From Streptomyces sp. SDr-06 (GTDB taxonomy: Bacteria; Actinomycetota; Actinomycetes; Streptomycetales; Streptomycetaceae): a stretch of 64,000 bases of DNA. A program made the translations under genes and the position numbers. Location: the NCBI RefSeq assembly GCF_003324565.1, contig NZ_QOLA01000015.1, forward strand, positions 62,001-126,000, given 5' to 3'. Of the stretch, positions 16,719-24,858 are shown in pieces (position 1 is the first letter of the stretch; the number at the start of each line of letters is the position of its first letter). The notes under the pieces were generated by a model. That model was not told where the DNA came from. It did not search any database and saw only the letters and a program-made list of their open reading frames with translations.

Positions 16719-18161
16719 ATGAGTGGAACAGCCCAGATCGGCGTCACCGGACTCGCGGTCATGGGCCGCAACCTCGCCCGCAACTTCGCGCGCAACGGGT
16801 TCACGGTCGCCGTCCACAACCGGACGGCCGCCAAGACCCGCGCCCTGGTCGAGGAGTTCGGCACCGAGGGCAGCTTCGTCGCGGCCGAGTCGCCCGAGGA
16901 TTTCGTGGCCGCCCTGGAGCGCCCGCGGCGGCTCGTCGTCATGGTCAAGGCGGGCGAGCCGACGGACGCGGTGATCAGGGAGTTCGCCCCGCTCCTTGAG
17001 GAGGGCGACGTCATCATCGACGGCGGCAACGCCCACTTCGAGGACACCCGCAGGCGTGAGCGCGAGCTGCGCGAGCGCGGCATCCACTTCGTGGGCGTCG
17101 GCATCTCGGGCGGCGAGGAGGGCGCGCTGCACGGACCGAGCATCATGCCGGGCGGCTCGGCCGAGTCGTACGCCTCGCTCGGCCCCCTGCTCGAGCGGAT
17201 CGCCGCCAAGGCCCCGGACGGCGCCCCGTGCGTCACCCACGTCGGCCCGGACGGCGCCGGCCACTTCGTGAAGATGGTGCACAACGGCATCGAGTACGCC
17301 GACATGCAGCTCATCGCGGAGGCGTACCACCTGCTGCGAGCGGTCGCGGGCTACTCCCCCGCCAAGATCGCCGAGACGTTCCGGGGCTGGAACACCGGCC
17401 GCCTCGACTCCTACCTGATCGAGATCACCGCCGAGGTGCTCGCCCATGTCGACGAGTCGACCGGCAAGCCGTTCGTCGACGTGGTCCAGGACCAGGCCGA
17501 GCAGAAGGGCACCGGGCGCTGGACGGTGCAGATCGCGCTCGACCTCGGGGTCCCCGTGTCGGGCATCGCCGAGGCGGTGTTCGCCCGCTCCCTGTCAGGC
17601 CACGCCGAACTGCGCGAGGCCGCCCGCTCTTTGACCGGCCCGGCCGCGACCGCACTGGGCGAGGACGAGGCCGCGGCCTTCGCGGCGCAGGTCGAGCAGG
17701 CGCTGTACGCGTCGAAGATCGTGTCGTACACGCAGGGCTTCCACCAGATCCAGGCGGGCAGCGAGACCTACGACTGGGACGTCGACCCGGGCGCGGTGGC
17801 CGCGATCTGGCGGGCGGGCTGCATCATCCGGGCCGCGTTCCTCGACCGGATCCGCGGCGCCTACGACGCACAGCCCGAGCTGCCGAGCCTGCTCTCGGAC
17901 AAGCGGTTCGGCGACGAGATCGGGGCGGCGCAGGACGACTGGCGCGCGGTCGTCGTGGCGGCGGCCCGCCAGGGCGTGCCGGTCCCCGGCTTCTCGGCGG
18001 CGCTCGCGTACTACGACGCGCTGCGCGCCGAACGCCTCCCGGCGGCGCTCACCCAGGGCCAGCGCGACTTCTTCGGCGCGCACACGTACCGGCGCACGGA
18101 CCGGGAGGGCTCGTTCCACACGCTGTGGGGCGGCGACCGCTCCGAGGTGAGCGCGGGCTGA
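16719..18161 (+). CDS. gndA: 6-phosphogluconate dehydrogenase, decarboxylating
   Basis: A 480-residue enzyme converting 6-phosphogluconate and NADP+ to ribulose 5-phosphate, CO2 and NADPH in the pentose phosphate pathway. The nucleotide-binding start TGLAVMGRNLARNFARNG, the family signature IIDGGNAHFEDT with GISGGEEGALHGPSIMPGG, the catalytic-lysine segment HFVKMVHNGIEYADMQ and the C-terminal GTGRWT and DFFGAHTY are all present. At 480 residues it is the long (not the 300-residue) class. The ATG has AGGAGC upstream at 9 nt. It is divergent from the Rpf gene, which starts 230 bp away. A complete, ordinary housekeeping gene. Confidence 0.96.
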   Translation: MSGTAQIGVTGLAVMGRNLARNFARNGFTVAVHNRTAAKTRALVEEFGTEGSFVAAESPEDFVAALERPRRLVVMVKAGEPTDAVIREFAPLLEEGDVIIDGGNAHFEDTRRRERELRERGIHFVGVGISGGEEGALHGPSIMPGGSAESYASLGPLLERIAAKAPDGAPCVTHVGPDGAGHFVKMVHNGIEYADMQLIAEAYHLLRAVAGYSPAKIAETFRGWNTGRLDSYLIEITAEVLAHVDESTGKPFVDVVQDQAEQKGTGRWTVQIALDLGVPVSGIAEAVFARSLSGHAELREAARSLTGPAATALGEDEAAAFAAQVEQALYASKIVSYTQGFHQIQAGSETYDWDVDPGAVAAIWRAGCIIRAAFLDRIRGAYDAQPELPSLLSDKRFGDEIGAAQDDWRAVVVAAARQGVPVPGFSAALAYYDALRAERLPAALTQGQRDFFGAHTYRRTDREGSFHTLWGGDRSEVSAG

Positions 18162-18221
18162 CCCGCGCGGTCGCCCGGTCGGCCCGGGGCGCCCGCGACG
18201 GGTCCGGCGGGGTGACCGCGG

Positions 18222-18452
18222 TCAGCCCGCCGGCTGGGGCTCCGGCGGGCCCGGCACCGGGTCCGGGCCGGGCGGCTGCGGCACGGGATCCGGAAGGTCC
18301 GGGTCGGGGTCCGGCCGCGGCGGCCTCGGGTCGGGGCCGGGGCCGGGCGGCTCGGGGTCGGGACCGGGGCCCGGTCCGGGAAGCGGCCCCGGTTCGGGGT
18401 CGGGCAGCGGCGTGGGCCAGGGCGGGCTGGGGTCCGGGTGCGGGACGGTCAT
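18222..18452 (-). CDS. Proline-rich PDP-repeat small protein
   Basis: A 76-residue protein composed almost entirely of Pro, Asp, Gly and Glu (PDPEPGPLPGPGPGPDPEPP and similar). Despite the low complexity it is probably real, because the ATG has a near-consensus GAGGAGGT site 7 nt upstream and a clean stop. No signal peptide or anchor is visible, and an extended disordered chain is expected. Function unknown. It converges with gndA, with 60 bp between the stops. Confidence 0.55.
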   Translation of the reverse strand: MTVPHPDPSPPWPTPLPDPEPGPLPGPGPGPDPEPPGPGPDPRPPRPDPDPDLPDPVPQPPGPDPVPGPPEPQPAG

Positions 18453-18572
18453 GGTGAACCTCCTCGGAGTCTGCGTCCAGCTTCACCTGCGCGCGTTCCC
18501 GGCGCCCGCCGGTTCAACCCGTCCGGGTCGCACCGCCCCGCCCATCGGGGCCGTCGGCGGCACCCTCCCGGG

Positions 18573-19214
18573 TCAGCCCGCGACACCCACCACGGCCGCC
18601 GCCGCCCGCAGTCCGGGGCGGGGGCTGGACAGCACCGGGACGCCGATCGACGTCCGCGCGGCGGCGGGAGCCATCGAGGCCTGCGCCAGAACGACGACGT
18701 CCACGTCCGTCAGCGCGTCCACCGTCGCGGCGACGGCCGCCAAGTACGCCTGCGTGTCGCCCGATTCGAAGTGCGGCCACGTGCCCTCGGCCACGACCGT
18801 GCGCACCTCCAGGGGCCGGGGCCCGGCCTCCTCGCGGATCAGCTCGACCGTGGGCCCGAGGGTGGATTCGAGGGCCGCGACCACGGCGACCCGGGGGCCG
18901 ATGGCCACGGCGGCCGCGGCCATCGGCCGGTCCACCCTGAGGACCGGCACGCCGAGCGTCGCCGAGGCCGCCTCGGCGACGCCGCCGATCGTGGAGCAGG
19001 TGCACAGGACCGCGTCCGCGCCCTGGGCCACCGCTTCGGCGAGGGCCGCCGTGACGGCCCCGGCCACGGCCTGCGGCCCCGACTCCCGCGCTCGGCCGAG
19101 GAGTTGCTCGTCCACCAGGTGGCGCAGTTCGAGGCCCGGGGCGTCCTGGTCACGCAGGGCGTCGAAGACCGGAACGTGGACCGGCGACGTGTGCAGTAGC
19201 GCGAGCAGGGTCAC
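18573..19214 (-). CDS. Asp/Glu/hydantoin racemase-family protein
   Basis: A 213-residue protein of the aspartate/glutamate racemase fold. The first catalytic loop is intact (VLCTCSTIGGVAEAA, Cys near 80). The second loop reads VVVLAQASMAPAA, with Gln where two-cysteine racemases have Cys, so a simple amino-acid racemase reaction is doubtful; decarboxylase or isomerase members of the superfamily also use one cysteine. The start is a GTG at 19214 that overlaps the stop of the GNAT gene (GTGA), which implies translational coupling. It is the last gene of the panD-GNAT-racemase run. No signal peptide. Confidence 0.82.
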   Translation of the reverse strand: MTLLALLHTSPVHVPVFDALRDQDAPGLELRHLVDEQLLGRARESGPQAVAGAVTAALAEAVAQGADAVLCTCSTIGGVAEAASATLGVPVLRVDRPMAAAAVAIGPRVAVVAALESTLGPTVELIREEAGPRPLEVRTVVAEGTWPHFESGDTQAYLAAVAATVDALTDVDVVVLAQASMAPAAARTSIGVPVLSSPRPGLRAAAAVVGVAG

Positions 19215-19549
19215 CAGAGCTCCGGGTCCGCGGCGACCCGGGCCCGGGCGGCCTCGACGAGTCCGGCCGGGGCGGCGGGTGCCTCGTCCGGGTGGCGCTC
19301 GGCCCACTTCGCGGCGTACGGGCAGAGCGGGACGACCGGCACGCCCTCGCGCGCCGCCATGGCGTAGAACTCCCGCACCAGAGAGCCCGCGATGCCCCGG
19401 CCCTCGTAGGCGGGCTCCACGACGGTGTGCACAGCGACGAGGGCGGCCTGCTGACCGTCGAGCGTGAAGTAGACGATGCGACCGGCCGGTTCACCACCCT
19501 CGAACGCCGTGAGCAGCCCCTGGGAACGGTCGTCGCGGATCTCTGCCAT
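19211..19549 (-). CDS. Small GNAT-fold N-acetyltransferase-like protein
   Basis: A 112-residue protein matching the compact YjdJ-type branch of GNAT enzymes. A beta-strand core (GRIVYFTLDGQQAALVAVHT) leads to the acetyl-CoA pyrophosphate loop VEPAYEGRGIAGSLV. It continues with CPYAAKWAERHPDE, the typical end of this branch. Its start is 44 nt downstream of panD and its stop overlaps the racemase start. In enterobacteria a GNAT-like protein (PanZ/PanM) promotes PanD self-cleavage. This neighbour belongs to a different GNAT branch and Streptomyces PanD is thought not to need help, so the association is only suggestive. Confidence 0.85.
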   Translation of the reverse strand: MAEIRDDRSQGLLTAFEGGEPAGRIVYFTLDGQQAALVAVHTVVEPAYEGRGIAGSLVREFYAMAAREGVPVVPLCPYAAKWAERHPDEAPAAPAGLVEAARARVAADPELW

Positions 19550-19593
19550 GGTGCGGGGTCCTCTTCGATGGTGGCCGGTTCAGCTCTGGATTC

Positions 19594-20022
19594 TCAGCTC
19601 TGGGCGGGGATCCGGGCGTGCGGGCTGCGCTGCTGGTCGCTGCCGGGGACGGGCGCCGAGGCGTCGCTGCCGAGCTCGACGATCCGGTTGGCCGCGTCCA
19701 CGTGCACCACGCTCGGCTTCAGGGCGCGCGCCTCGGCGTCGTCGACCTGGGCGTAACTGATGAGGATCACCAGGTCGCCGGGGTGCACGAGGTGGGCGGC
19801 GGCGCCGTTGATGCCGATGACGCCGGAGCCCCGCTCGCCCTCGATGACGTACGTCTCCAGGCGGTTTCCGTTGTCGATGTCGACGATGTGGACCAGCTCG
19901 CCGGGCAGCAGGTCGGCAGCCTCCATCAACTCGGCATCCACGGTGACCGAACCCACGTAGTGCAGGTCGGCCTGGGTCACGGTGGCTCGGTGGATCTTGG
20001 ACTTGAACATGGTGCGCAGCAC
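19594..20022 (-). CDS. panD: Aspartate 1-decarboxylase (pyruvoyl enzyme)
   Basis: A 142-residue proenzyme making beta-alanine from aspartate for pantothenate and coenzyme A synthesis. It has the N-terminal MLRTMFKSKIHRATVTQADL with Lys9, and the self-processing site YVGS with Ser25 after Gly24, which becomes the pyruvoyl group. NGAAAHLVHPGDLVILISYA forms the active-site wall. The start is a GTG with CCAGGAG upstream. The C-terminal 20 residues (SAPVPGSDQQRSPHARIPAQ) are a disordered tail seen in actinobacterial forms. It heads a three-gene run with the GNAT and racemase genes. Confidence 0.96.
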   Translation of the reverse strand: MLRTMFKSKIHRATVTQADLHYVGSVTVDAELMEAADLLPGELVHIVDIDNGNRLETYVIEGERGSGVIGINGAAAHLVHPGDLVILISYAQVDDAEARALKPSVVHVDAANRIVELGSDASAPVPGSDQQRSPHARIPAQS

Positions 20023-20272
20023 TGTGGACTCCTGGAGGACGGCTCCCTGCCTGCGTTGTGCAGGTCAAGGGCGGCCCCGACTGTACACCGGGACACGCCG
20101 CTCAAGGACTGTGAAAAGCATCGCTCCGCTCAAGCCAGCCGGCTGCACACCCGGGCGTCCGCGCCGCACCGGCGCCTGTTCGGGCAATCCTCCAGCGATA
20201 CGGCCCAGCCGACGGCGAACCCGCGCTCGCACACCGCGAAGGAGAGCTGTTGAAGCCGACCGAGGGAGCACT
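20023..20272. other. Non-coding stretch upstream of panD
   Basis: About 250 bp with short open frames but no ribosome site or recognisable protein similarity. The panD promoter must be here. Together with the next 1.5 kb it belongs to the least gene-dense part of the window. Confidence 0.4.
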
Positions 20273-20638
20273 TCAGGACTGACCCAGCCCTTCGGCTGGA
20301 GCGGTGCAAAGCAGCTCTGGGAAGGGGTCCTCCTAGACCTCGCGGATGTAGGGACTGATCAAGCGCCGCAGCACGGGCCACTGCTCGGTGAGCAGCCGGT
20401 GGTGAAGGAGGGCCAACAGGTCCTCACTCAGCCCTTCGGCGAGAACGGTCCGGTAGAGCGTCATGCGGGACTTCGGACGGTCCAGGCTGTAGCTCGTCCG
20501 CCCGGACCAGACGATGTGCAGCGGCAGGTCCACGTTGCCCTCGACGGGGCCGGCCAGCTTCTGCAAGCGCTCGGGCAGTCGGCTGCGGTAGCGGTCCCGC
20601 AGCACCTCGGCGCGAGCAGCCGTGATCGTCGGATCCAT
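20273..20638 (-). pseudogene. Conserved hypothetical gene interrupted by an in-frame TAG
   Basis: From the ATG at 20638 the frame encodes 101 residues (MDPTITAARAEVLRDRYRSR, LDRPKSRMTLYRTVLAEGL, WPVLRRLISPYIREV) and then meets a TAG at 20333-20335. Reading through in the same frame gives EDPFPELLCTAPAEGLGQS and a TGA at 20273. With Trp in place of the stop the join would read IREVWEDPFPEL. I recall this ending from related Streptomyces proteins, though I cannot search. A single TGG to TAG change would explain the truncation. The function of the family is unknown to me. The 101-residue product may still be made. Confidence 0.5.
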
Positions 20639-20831
20639 GCATCCAGTGTCGCTGGTAGGAGGCGGCGGCGTGGTGGCGCTCTCCGATCCCCCATCGACGC
20701 CGGTGCCGGCGTACGCACCGTGTGTCGCGGGATCGCCGTTACCACCATCACTGCGACGCCTCCTCCGCCATCCTTCGATCAAGGAAACCCCAGGCCGGGC
20801 GGCCGCATCCCAAGGGAGGTCGCGTGGGAAA

Positions 20832-21520
20832 TCACGGGCGCGAACCCCCGCGTCGCTGATCCGCAGGAGCTCTGGGGACGGTCACCAAGGTCAGCAGCCC
20901 GGCTGCCGCCCACAACAGGGCGCAGAGCAGGCCGACATGGTGCAGGCCCGTGAGGAAGCTCGTGTGTGCGTCCGGGTCCTCCACCAGCGTGCCGAGCACC
21001 GCGATGCCCAGTGCCCCGGCTGCCTGCCGGGCGGTGTTGTTGACGCCGGAGGACAGGCCCGGACGGTCGTCGGGTCCGGCCACCAGCGCCGCCGCCACGA
21101 CCGCGGCGGTGAGCAGCCCATGCCCGCGCCCAGGCCGACGAGGACCGGGACCAGGGACGGGTAGCCGCTGTCCGGGGCCACCGCGAGCAGGGACAGCGAG
21201 CCCGCCACGCCCAGCGCCAGCCCGCCGAGCATCGGTGGGCGCGGCCCGAAGCGGGCGACCAGACGTCCGGTGAGGGGCGCGCCGGCCGCGAGCGGCACGA
21301 AGAGCGGCAGCATCATGAGGCCGGCCCGGAAGGTGACGCTGCACCCCCTGGAGGTAGAGGGTCACCACAAACACCACGCCGATGCCGGTGAAGTTCATCG
21401 CGGCGGCCACCGTGTTGGCGCCGGAGGAGGCCCGGCGGCGGAACAGTTCCAGCGGCACCAATGGTGCGGCGGCGGCCGTCCTTCACCGGGGAGCCGCCCT
21501 GAAGTTCCTGGCCGGTCGCG
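20832..21520 (-). pseudogene. Remnant of a DHA2-type MFS drug-efflux gene, two frameshifts
   Basis: Translation on the reverse strand recovers the C-terminal half of a 14-helix MFS exporter, but in two frames. Frame A has VPLELFRRRASSGANTVAAA followed by VVFVVTLYLQGVQ. Frame B continues with FRAGLMMLPLFVPLAAG through LVPVLVGLGAGMG. Frame A resumes with LLTAAVVAAALVAG and SSGVNNTARQAAGALGIAVL. The shifts are near 21347 and 21120. The N-terminal half, including the motif-A loop, is missing; upstream sequence is unrelated. The gene cannot make a functional transporter. It adjoins the amber-interrupted gene, which suggests a decaying segment. Confidence 0.75.
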
Positions 21521-21682
21521 GAGGACTTCATGGGTTCCATCGTCACCCCGGACCCTCTCAGCGAGGCACTGCCCCCGGAGCGCCCCGCGCCAGGAGCCGG
21601 TGGCGGCCGACGTGGCCCCAGGCGTCGTGGCTGAATCCCGTCGCGCCCGCGCGCAGGACAAGACGCGGAGTACAAAGGAGGA

Positions 21683-21850
21683 ATGGGAAGGCAGGCAGTC
21701 GTCGCACTGTACGTGCTCGCGCTGGTGGTCCTCGTGGTCGGCGTGGACGTCCTCTTCTTCCGGCACCACCCGTGGGGGCGGCTGCTGGTGAACGTCGGGA
21801 TCGTCCTGGTCTTCGCGGCGTTCTTTCTGCGCTTCCTGAAGCGCTCGTGA
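21683..21850 (+). CDS. Small two-helix membrane protein, 55 residues
   Basis: An ORF of 55 residues: MGRQAVVALYVLALVVLVVG, then a charged hinge (FFRHHPWGR), then a second hydrophobic helix LLVNVGIVLVFAAFFL and the tail RFLKRS. The pattern of two transmembrane helices with a positively charged C-terminus is typical of small actinobacterial membrane proteins. AAAGGAGG precedes the ATG at unusually short spacing. The end of the gene is part of a 22-bp imperfect direct repeat. Function unknown. Confidence 0.6.
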   Translation: MGRQAVVALYVLALVVLVVGVDVLFFRHHPWGRLLVNVGIVLVFAAFFLRFLKRS

Positions 21851-21881
21851 CCGCGGCGGTTCCTGAAGCGTTCGTGACCGC
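21833..21881 (+). repeat. 22-bp direct repeat at the end of the small membrane gene
   Basis: The copies at 21833-21854 and 21860-21881 differ at one base (TTCCTGAAGCGCTCGTGACC versus TTCCTGAAGCGTTCGTGACC, both followed by GC). The first copy contains the stop codon of the 55-residue gene, so the second looks like a tandem duplication of the gene's 3' end. Confidence 0.7.
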
Positions 21882-21990
21882 CGATGCCGCGGACGGCTCA
21901 CCCGACGGCGGGCGACCGGGCCGGGCTCTCCGACGCTCCGGGGACCCGGCCTTGTGGGGGCCGAGCCCGGTCCGTGGAGCGCCGGTCTCC

Positions 21991-22521
21991 TCAGTCGAAG
22001 GTCTCGACCTCCGACTCGGCCTGGTTCTTGGCCCGGCGGCCGACCACCGCGGCCGCCGCCACGGCGCTGCCGAGGAAGGTGAGGGCCACGGTCCAGGGCT
22101 GGTCGAGTACGTGGTCCGTGGCGTGGTCGAGGGAGTAGCGCCCGGCGCCGGCGAGGCCGATCGCCGCCGCGGTGAAGCCGAGGAAGGCCGGGTACTCGAA
22201 GCCGCCGCCCTGGGCGAAGAATCCGGCCGGCGCATGGACGGAGACCGCACCCGCCATGGCTCCCGCCGCGGCCGCTCCGGCGGCCGGGGTGGCCAGACCG
22301 ATGGTGAGCAGGGCGCCGCCGCCCATCTCGCCGAGTCCGGCCGCGATCGCACTCTGCTTGCCGGGCTTGAAGCCCATGTGTTCCATGGCGGCGGCGGTGC
22401 CCTCGATCCCGCCTCCGCCGAAACAGCCGAAGAGCTTCTGGGCGCCGTGCGCCATCAGTACCGCTCCGGTGCCGGCCCGCAGCACGAGCAGGCCGAGGTC
22501 GCGTCGGCTGAGGCAGGTCAT
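21991..22521 (-). CDS. DoxX-family membrane protein
   Basis: A 176-residue protein with four hydrophobic segments and the DoxX signature RAGTGAVLMAHGAQKLFGCF followed by GGGGIEGTAAAMEHMGF. The second half has GEMGGGALLTIGLATP and HAPAGFFAQGGGFEYPAFL, also typical. DoxX proteins are poorly understood membrane subunits linked to redox or thiol stress systems. The ATG at 22521 has GGGAG at 5 nt and was preferred over an upstream in-frame start without a ribosome site. No partner such as a thiosulfate or superoxide gene is adjacent. It lies downstream of the M56 gene on the same strand with a 205-bp gap. Confidence 0.85.
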   Translation of the reverse strand: MTCLSRRDLGLLVLRAGTGAVLMAHGAQKLFGCFGGGGIEGTAAAMEHMGFKPGKQSAIAAGLGEMGGGALLTIGLATPAAGAAAAGAMAGAVSVHAPAGFFAQGGGFEYPAFLGFTAAAIGLAGAGRYSLDHATDHVLDQPWTVALTFLGSAVAAAAVVGRRAKNQAESEVETFD

Positions 22522-22726
22522 GGCTACTCCCGGAGCGTGGGGGCGATGGGCTCGGGATCCACTCTCCGGGGCAGACGGCTCCGACCCGCAGCGTTGCTGG
22601 GCCGTACGGGTCACGGGGCCCGGCGGGAGACGTACAACGAAGGGCGAGGGCGAGAAGGCCCGGGCGCCACGCCCTCGCGGGCCCGATCCGTCACGCGCCG
22701 TCGTAGCGGTCGGGGCCCGCCGCCTC

Positions 22727-23668
22727 TCAGCGGCCCGCCTCTCCCTGGGCCGTCTCGATGCCTCCGTGCAGGTCGGCCGCGGCCTCGATCGCCGAGGCTG
22801 CCGAGGCGCACAGGCAGCCCAGCAGGACGGCCGCTATCAGGCGGGCGCCCCGTGAGCGGGGCAGCCGGGCCGCGGGGCGCCGGTCGAGCAGGGCCGCGAC
22901 CCGGCGCGGCACCGGCCCGGCCGCGGCGGCGAGCACCACGCGCGGGCGAGCCGGGCCGGGCGCGGCGGCGCGGGACGCGAGCGCGGCCCGGCCGATCGCG
23001 CGGGCGGCGAGCCTGCGGTCGCCCACCGCTCCCGCGGCGTACTCGTCGGCGGACCGCTCCAACGCGAAGGCGAGCGGCGCGCGCAGCGAGCGCAGGGACG
23101 GGTGGCAGTGCGCGGCGAGTTCGGCGATGGCCAGGAACAGGTGGTGGCGGCCGACGAGGTGGGCCCGCTCGTGGGCGAAGAGGGCCTCGCGCTCGGCGGG
23201 GGCGAGGGCGCGCAGCATGCCGGTGGTGACGACGATCCGTCCCGGGCGCCCGGGCAGCGCGTACGCGTCCGGATGGGGGTCGCGCAGGACGGCGAGCTCG
23301 CCACCGCCGGGCCTCAACCGGGCGCGGGCGGCGCGCAGTTCGGCGAGATGGCGGCGGGCGGTGCGGACCAGCGCGGCTCCCGACACCGCGACCAGCACGG
23401 CCGCGACGGCCGCGGCGGGTATGGCGAGCCAGGCCGGGAGCGCGTCCAGCGGGGCGGTGAGGTTCTCCAGGGAGGCGAAGAAGGGCAGCCGGAGCGCACC
23501 GGCCAGCGCGATCAGGCCCAGCGCGGCGGTGGAGCACGCGGCCAGACCGGTGGCCGCGGTGGCGAGCAGCCAGGCGGCGGGCCGGGGCGGCAGCGCCTCG
23601 GCGAGCCTGCGCGCCGCGGGCACCGCCAGGAACGGCACCAGGAGCGGGATCCACACCGAGAAGATCAT
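22727..23668 (-). CDS. M56 (BlaR1-like) membrane metallopeptidase
   Basis: A 313-residue membrane protein with N-terminal helices (MIFSVWIPLLVPFLAVPAAR), two further segments, and a cytoplasmic zinc site LFAHERAHLVGRHHLF (HExxH about 165) with the downstream ligand segment ALERSADEYAAGAV. A last hydrophobic segment (LIAAVLLGCLCASAASA) precedes a short outer tail. It lacks the penicillin-binding sensor domain of true BlaR1, so the signal is unknown; Streptomyces has many such pairs. Its ATG overlaps the stop of the BlaI-type gene by 4 bp. By family analogy it would cleave or trigger loss of the BlaI repressor. Confidence 0.9.
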   Translation of the reverse strand: MIFSVWIPLLVPFLAVPAARRLAEALPPRPAAWLLATAATGLAACSTAALGLIALAGALRLPFFASLENLTAPLDALPAWLAIPAAAVAAVLVAVSGAALVRTARRHLAELRAARARLRPGGGELAVLRDPHPDAYALPGRPGRIVVTTGMLRALAPAEREALFAHERAHLVGRHHLFLAIAELAAHCHPSLRSLRAPLAFALERSADEYAAGAVGDRRLAARAIGRAALASRAAAPGPARPRVVLAAAAGPVPRRVAALLDRRPAARLPRSRGARLIAAVLLGCLCASAASAIEAAADLHGGIETAQGEAGR

Positions 23669-24060
23669 CGTCCGTCGCCCCCCGAGTCCTCCAGGAGGGA
23701 GCGCAGGAGCTGCTCGTCCTCGTCGCTGAGCTGGGAGACGAACCGGGCGAGGACGGTGGAGCGGTCCTCCTCCTTCGCCAGCTCGGTGTGCATGCGGCGG
23801 GCGGTGAGGCCCGGCGCGTCCTCCGTCGGGGTGTACGCGTAGCCGCGCCCGGCGCGCTGACGGGTGACCGCGCCCTTGTCGTGCAGGCGGGTCAGGATCG
23901 TGGTCACCGTGGTGCGGGCCAGCCGGCCGCCGAGCTCGGACTGGACCTCGCCGGGGGTCAGCGGTGCTCCGGCGGCCCAGAGCGCGGCGAGGACACCGGC
24001 CTCCAGTTCACCCGCGGGGCGTCGCGCGTCCCCGTGCCCGACGTCTCCCGTGGCTGTCAT
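23665..24060 (-). CDS. BlaI/MecI/CopY-family repressor
   Basis: A 131-residue winged-helix protein. It has the typical opening GELEAGVLAALWAAGAPLTP, recognition region ARTTVTTILTRLHDKGAVTR and wing RAGRGYAYTPTEDAPG. A C-terminal helix (LSDEDEQLLRSLLED) forms the dimer. The ATG has GGGAGGAG upstream and the stop overlaps the M56 gene (ATGA), so the pair is co-expressed. Two dyads with the classic TACA/TGTA half-sites of BlaI operators lie 25-60 bp above the start, between this gene and the divergent DedA operon. It therefore probably represses both its own operon and the DedA-PAP2-PAP2 genes. Confidence 0.92.
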   Translation of the reverse strand: MTATGDVGHGDARRPAGELEAGVLAALWAAGAPLTPGEVQSELGGRLARTTVTTILTRLHDKGAVTRQRAGRGYAYTPTEDAPGLTARRMHTELAKEEDRSTVLARFVSQLSDEDEQLLRSLLEDSGGDGR

Positions 24061-24084
24061 GGAACACTCCTCCCGCTTCATTCG

Positions 24085-24119
24085 TCTACAGTGCTGTAGA
24101 CCGTCTACATCACTGTAGT
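24085..24119. promoter_or_regulatory. Twin BlaI-type operators between the BlaI and DedA operons
   Basis: Site 1 (24085-24100) is TCTACAG-TG-CTGTAGA with 7-bp perfect arms. Site 2 (24105-24118) is CTACA-N4-TGTAG. The centres are 19 bp apart, close to two helical turns. Both carry the TACA...TGTA half-sites of BlaI/MecI operators and lie in the 123-bp divergent region. Confidence 0.8.
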
Positions 24120-24183
24120 CAGCCGGGCCGCGCGCATCCGCAGGACGAGTGGCCCGACCACCATTATGGGAGGGCCCACTGAC

Positions 24184-24858
24184 ATGGCTGTCGCACCCCT
24201 GTTCGCAGCCGCGGCCCCACAGGCCGTGAACGTCCTCGACGCGGGCTCGCTGCTGTCCGCGTTCGGCGCCCTGGGCATCGCCGTGGTGCTCTTCGCGGAG
24301 ACCGGTCTGCTCGTGGGCTTCCTCCTTCCGGGCGATTCCCTGCTCTTCACCGCGGGCCTGCTGTGCGTGCCCGGCGGCAACGGGCCCGTGTCGCTCTCGC
24401 TGCCCCAGGTCCTGGTCTGCTCGGTGGCCGGCGCGCTGCTCGGCGCCCAGGTGGGGTACTGGATCGGCCGTCGCGGCGGCCGGGCCCTGCTGGCCCGCAG
24501 CAAATCCCGCAAGCTGCACGAGGGCGCGGCCCGCGCCGAGGAGCTGCTCGCCAAGTACGGGCACGCGAAGGCGATCGTCCTCGCGCGCTTCGTGCCCATC
24601 GTCCGCACCGTGCTCAACCCCCTGGCGGGCGCCCTCGGCGTGCCGGCCCGGGTGTTCGCCCTCTGGCAGGTCGCCGGCGGGCTCGTGTGGACCTGCGCGC
24701 TGGTGCTCGGCGGCTATGCGCTCGGCTCGTCCGTGCCCAACATCGACCACTATCTGCTGCCGCTCGTCGCGCTGGTCGTGGCCGTCTCGCTCACCCCGGT
24801 CGCCCTGGAGATCCTGCGCGCCCGCCGCGCCCGTACGGCCTCCGAGGACGGCCGCTGA
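24184..24858 (+). CDS. DedA-family membrane protein (undecaprenyl-phosphate flippase type)
   Basis: A 224-residue membrane protein. The conserved DedA features are ETGLLVGFLLPGDSLLF (re-entrant loop with the acidic residue), VGYWIGRRGGRAL and HAKAIVLARFVPIVRTVLNP with GALGVP (the second loop with its arginines). DedA proteins such as UptA return the lipid carrier undecaprenyl phosphate across the membrane. The ATG at 24184 with GGGAGGG 9 nt upstream is preferred to an ATG at 24166. It heads a three-gene operon: its stop and the next start share one base (TGATG). Control by the adjacent BlaI-type repressor is likely from the twin operators. Confidence 0.88.
   Translation: MAVAPLFAAAAPQAVNVLDAGSLLSAFGALGIAVVLFAETGLLVGFLLPGDSLLFTAGLLCVPGGNGPVSLSLPQVLVCSVAGALLGAQVGYWIGRRGGRALLARSKSRKLHEGAARAEELLAKYGHAKAIVLARFVPIVRTVLNPLAGALGVPARVFALWQVAGGLVWTCALVLGGYALGSSVPNIDHYLLPLVALVVAVSLTPVALEILRARRARTASEDGR

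Noticed and set aside
20130..20381. An 83-residue reverse frame beside the amber gene
   Set aside because: No ribosome site, overlaps the extended reading frame of the interrupted gene, and shows no recognisable similarity.
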